Source: Rhea pennata
Taxonomy: Eukaryota; Chordata; Aves; Rheiformes; Rheidae
DNA: 64,000 nt
Assembly (NCBI RefSeq): GCF_028389875.1
Contig: NC_084670.1
Coordinates: 16,587,383 to 16,651,382 of the forward strand
Reading direction: 5' to 3'
Shown: positions 62,301-64,000 of the stretch, one piece after another
Position numbering within the stretch: the stretch's first letter is position 1
Layout: every line of letters begins with the position of its first letter
Made by a program: the position numbers and the translations under genes
The notes under the pieces: model-generated
Told to the model about the DNA's origin: nothing
Database searches by the model: none
What the model saw: only the letters and a program-made list of their open reading frames with translations

Positions 62301-63833
62301 CACTATCTGTATCAACAAAAAATATTAATAAAAAGTGCATGCCTTTTTACATTTAAACCATTTTATATTTAGCATATTGCATTGCTAATCTTGCATAATG
62401 ATTCAGAATAAGACTCCTAGGGGAGAAGTTACAAAACTTACATAAGCTTAAGGTAGTTCCAGTTTATTCAGATAAACATTTTTTAAACCCAAAGACGTAA
62501 GACGTTGGACCACAAGTTTGCCACAAATTTGCAATTTGCTAAAATTCCTTGATCAACTAGATATCAAAATACAAGTGAAAAAATTTTAAATTCCTCCATG
62601 AGCTGAAAATAACTATTCCTAGAAGCATCTCTCTAAAGAGAAGAGGTTTATGCTTTTATAATACTTCCAGCAGAATAGAGCACACGAGGCTATAAGCCAA
62701 ACAAGTGCTTAAGAAGTATATCATCAGGAGTACTTAAAGCTTAACCTCCTACAGTTGCAACTAACAATTCATGGGATACTAGGTCATGACAAAGTAATCC
62801 AGACACCACTGGGGACCACTTAGTGATACCCAACACTCTCAAAAAAAACCCCTCTACACTGACCAAATCAGTAAGAGTTAGTTTTCATCTTGAAGAGAGA
62901 GACACACGGCAGGCTTCTACGTACTGTCAGGGTGAAATCATAACAGTCAGGGAGTTCATGATGGCGAACAGTCTGTAGGTTGATTGCCTTCAGATTGAAC
63001 ACAAGTTGTACTGTCACTAGTCTGCAATACAGTTTCATATTAGGTTTTCACAGGGGAAAATGCAGGAATACATCAATACAGGCAGCAAATATTCTTCCTC
63101 ACCTGTGGAAATCCAGACTGAAATTCAAATTGTGCTTTCCTACAGTTCTGTTGTTTAAAGGCAACATTGGTTCAATGTACAAGCAGTCTGTAAGGGATAA
63201 ATACACACAGTAATATCAGACAGGTTATCACGTGCCTTTTAACCGTAACCTGCCTTTCCCATTCTCAAGGCTCTAAGAGCTGTTGACTAGAATAGCCAAG
63301 ATCACACGCATAAGTGGTGAGCCATTTTGGAGGCCAGTTTGCTTAAATGAACATCGCCCAAGTTATTCCTCATTAATGAAGTTTTTAAATCCTGCTTCAC
63401 AGGGGAAGATTTATGAAATTAGCCTGAAATACTTCCATTAGACAATCACGGGTGCTAATGGCCCATCACGTTTTTGTGGCAGTAGGAATAAACAGCTGTT
63501 TTGTTGGAAGTAAGGAGTAGAGTTAGTTATACAGTAGTTTTCTTACCAGTTTTAGTTGGTAAGAAGTTTAATACAGATCATTTGATAGGACTATAAAATA
63601 CTAGACACTTGTTAAGAATTCATCATAATTTCAAGGTCCCTCCTCCCAAAGAACTGATACAATACATTAGATTCATCACCAGTCACAATCTCTGGGTCTA
63701 TATCAAAGGTGTCATTTCCAGGACAGATGGTTCCTTGCTTGTAGAACTGCTGACATATGGCCAGAGCTGTCTCTTCTGCTCCCCTCTTTTTGTAAGCATG
63801 GTTTCCAACAGAGATGTTGGGCAGCTGTAAGTA
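56214..63833 (-). CDS. MCOLN3: Mucolipin-3 / TRPML3 cation channel (partial: 5' exons outside window)
   Basis: Tandem paralogue of MCOLN2, an endolysosomal and plasma-membrane Ca2+-permeable channel of the TRPML family. Ten exons are visible, equivalent to MCOLN2 exons 4-13, all in frame. They read [13 protein letters not shown] and [12 protein letters not shown] (loop), [33 protein letters not shown]2, S3, S4, S5 with [11 protein letters not shown], and the pore [14 protein letters not shown]. The tail is [11 protein letters not shown] to SLFCCC. These match human TRPML3 rather than TRPML2 at every diagnostic position. Sizes match MCOLN2 except exon 5 (85 v 88) and exon 8 (113 v 116). Exons 1-3 lie beyond 64000. 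The exact C-terminus is uncertain. Confidence 0.94.
56726..56932 (-). CDS. MCOLN3: MCOLN3 exon 12 (pore loop and S6)
   Basis: 207 bp, phase 0-0, acceptor CCTCTAG and donor AAG|GTAAAC. Reads [15 protein letters not shown], pore [16 protein letters not shown]6 [20 protein letters not shown] and ITDTYETIK. Confidence 0.97.
56933..57532 (-). other. MCOLN3: MCOLN3 intron 11, with candidate cryptic exon
   Basis: 600 bp. A 295-bp open segment bounded by good splice-like sites lies at 57146-57440; see its own entry. The rest is unremarkable. Intron 12 (56361-56725, 365 bp) holds nothing notable. Confidence 0.8.
57146..57440 (-). other. Possible unannotated/poison exon inside MCOLN3
   Basis: The minus strand has a pyrimidine tract ending TTTTCTAG at 57441, then 295 bp fully open in one frame, then donor ACAG|GTGAAT at 57146/57145. 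That frame encodes about 97 residues with an acidic/serine-rich part ([24 protein letters not shown]). It is not in frame with exon 11: spliced after exon 11 the reading would be VSMTRLPLI then stop, removing the pore and S6. No homology recognised. It could be chance. Confidence 0.3.
57533..57655 (-). CDS. MCOLN3: MCOLN3 exon 11 (S5)
   Basis: 123 bp, phase 0-0, acceptor TTCTGCAG and donor AAG|GTAATA. Reads [36 protein letters not shown] and PYHVK. Alanine is kept in the CCCAAM segment, where substitution gives the mouse varitint-waddler channel. Confidence 0.97.
57767..57868 (-). CDS. MCOLN3: MCOLN3 exon 10 (S4 and S4-S5 linker)
   Basis: 102 bp, phase 0-0, T-rich acceptor and donor AAT|GTAAGG. 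Reads [20 protein letters not shown] and [14 protein letters not shown]; human differs mainly by FAKYN. The intron to exon 11 is only 111 bp. Confidence 0.97.
57869..59846 (-). other. MCOLN3: MCOLN3 intron 9
   Basis: 2.0 kb without coding sequence. It includes a purine-only GAAAA tract at about 58320-58401 and T-runs near 59281 and 59330. Confidence 0.85.
58320..58401. repeat. Degenerate (AAAAG)n purine tract
   Basis: About 80 bp of AAAAG and variants with only a few C/T interruptions (CATAG units at its left end). Confidence 0.85.
59847..59996 (-). CDS. MCOLN3: MCOLN3 exon 9 (S2-S3 linker and S3)
   Basis: 150 bp, phase 0-0, acceptor CCCCCTAG and donor AAG|GTAAGA. Reads [40 protein letters not shown] and [10 protein letters not shown]. 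Confidence 0.97.
60077..60189 (-). CDS. MCOLN3: MCOLN3 exon 8 (S2)
   Basis: 113 bp, phase 1 in, phase 0 out, acceptor CTTTTAG and donor AGG|GTGGGT. Reads [20 protein letters not shown] and [17 protein letters not shown]. One codon shorter than the MCOLN2 equivalent, as expected for GSIQKN v GSILQKN. Confidence 0.95.
60190..62206 (-). other. MCOLN3: MCOLN3 intron 7
   Basis: 2.0 kb, AT-rich, no exon or mobile element recognised. Confidence 0.85.
62207..62306 (-). CDS. MCOLN3: MCOLN3 exon 7 (extracytosolic loop, end)
   Basis: 100 bp, phase 0 in, phase 1 out, acceptor GATACAG and donor A|GTAAGT. Reads [20 protein letters not shown] and [13 protein letters not shown]. Confidence 0.96.
62925..63021 (-). 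CDS. MCOLN3: MCOLN3 exon 6 (extracytosolic loop)
   Basis: 97 bp, phase 2 in, phase 0 out, acceptor ATTGCAG and donor ACA|GTACGT. Reads [20 protein letters not shown] and [12 protein letters not shown]. The donor GTACGT is weaker than its neighbours. Intron 6 (62307-62924) holds nothing notable. Confidence 0.95.
63103..63187 (-). CDS. MCOLN3: MCOLN3 exon 5 (extracytosolic loop)
   Basis: 85 bp, phase 1 in, phase 2 out, acceptor CTTACAG and donor AG|GTGAGG. Reads [20 protein letters not shown] and [11 protein letters not shown] and NFS are sequons. It is the least conserved exon, yet it keeps the IEP and LDFHR anchors. Confidence 0.92.
63188..63679 (-). other. MCOLN3: MCOLN3 intron 4
   Basis: 492 bp, nothing notable seen. 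Confidence 0.8.
63680..63833 (-). CDS. MCOLN3: MCOLN3 exon 4 (extracytosolic loop)
   Basis: 154 bp, phase 0 in, phase 1 out, acceptor ACTTGAG and donor G|GTGATG. Reads [40 protein letters not shown] and [11 protein letters not shown]. The acceptor is placed by homology with human and with MCOLN2 exon 4; a CAG three codons in is an alternative. From 63834 to 64000 is intron. Confidence 0.94.
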
Positions 63834-64000
63834 CTCAAGTTCAGAACAAATAGACAAGGCAAGTCAGACACACCAGAAATGCTAGTTTCTGAAAAAGCTG
63901 GAAGTGTTTGGATCTGTGCTATAACCCATCTTTTTATTTGAAAGTTCACCTACAGAATTTGGAAATCTACGCTACACCACTCTACAAATACTCCTCAAAT

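Overview
The window is vertebrate nuclear DNA, most probably from a bird. The evidence is intron-containing genes with GT-AG splice sites, CpG islands, a CR1-type LINE fragment of the kind that dominates bird and reptile repeats, and a compact LPAR3 - MCOLN2 - MCOLN3 gene order that matches the human order on chromosome 1p22. I cannot name the species; a turtle or crocodilian is possible but less likely given the short introns. No prokaryotic features, CRISPR arrays or tRNA/rRNA genes were seen.

All three genes lie on the minus strand, so transcription runs from high to low coordinates. (1) LPAR3, a lysophosphatidic acid GPCR: two coding exons at 10914-11649 and 1681-2030 encode a complete 361-residue receptor. 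A noncoding first exon probably lies in or near one of two CpG islands (about 15.6-16.0 kb and 19.6-20.1 kb). (2) MCOLN2 (TRPML2), an endolysosomal cation channel: exon 1 is in a strong CpG island (ATG at 49618). Twelve further coding exons run down to 28547, and a short candidate terminal exon sits at 25719-25743, giving about 552 residues. (3) MCOLN3 (TRPML3), its tandem paralogue: exons equivalent to 4-13 run from 63833 to about 56214. Exons 1-3 lie beyond the right edge.

MCOLN2 and MCOLN3 share nearly identical exon sizes and phases (154, 88/85, 97, 100, 116/113, 150, 102, 123, 207 bp), the mark of an ancestral tandem duplication. Both encode six membrane segments, a large extracytosolic loop and the NGDDMF pore motif. 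The genes are arranged head to tail, with about 5.5 kb between LPAR3 and MCOLN2 and about 6.5 kb between MCOLN2 and MCOLN3.

The rest is intronic and intergenic DNA with microsatellites (notably a 280-bp TG/TATA compound array at 39.62-39.90 kb), long homopolymers, several perfect hairpins and one antisense CR1 insertion. I found no clearly new biological system. The best leads are a 295-bp splice-site-flanked open frame inside MCOLN3 that could be an unannotated truncating exon, the alternative LPAR3 promoters, the uncertain C-termini of both channels, and CACGTG E-boxes in the MCOLN2 CpG island.
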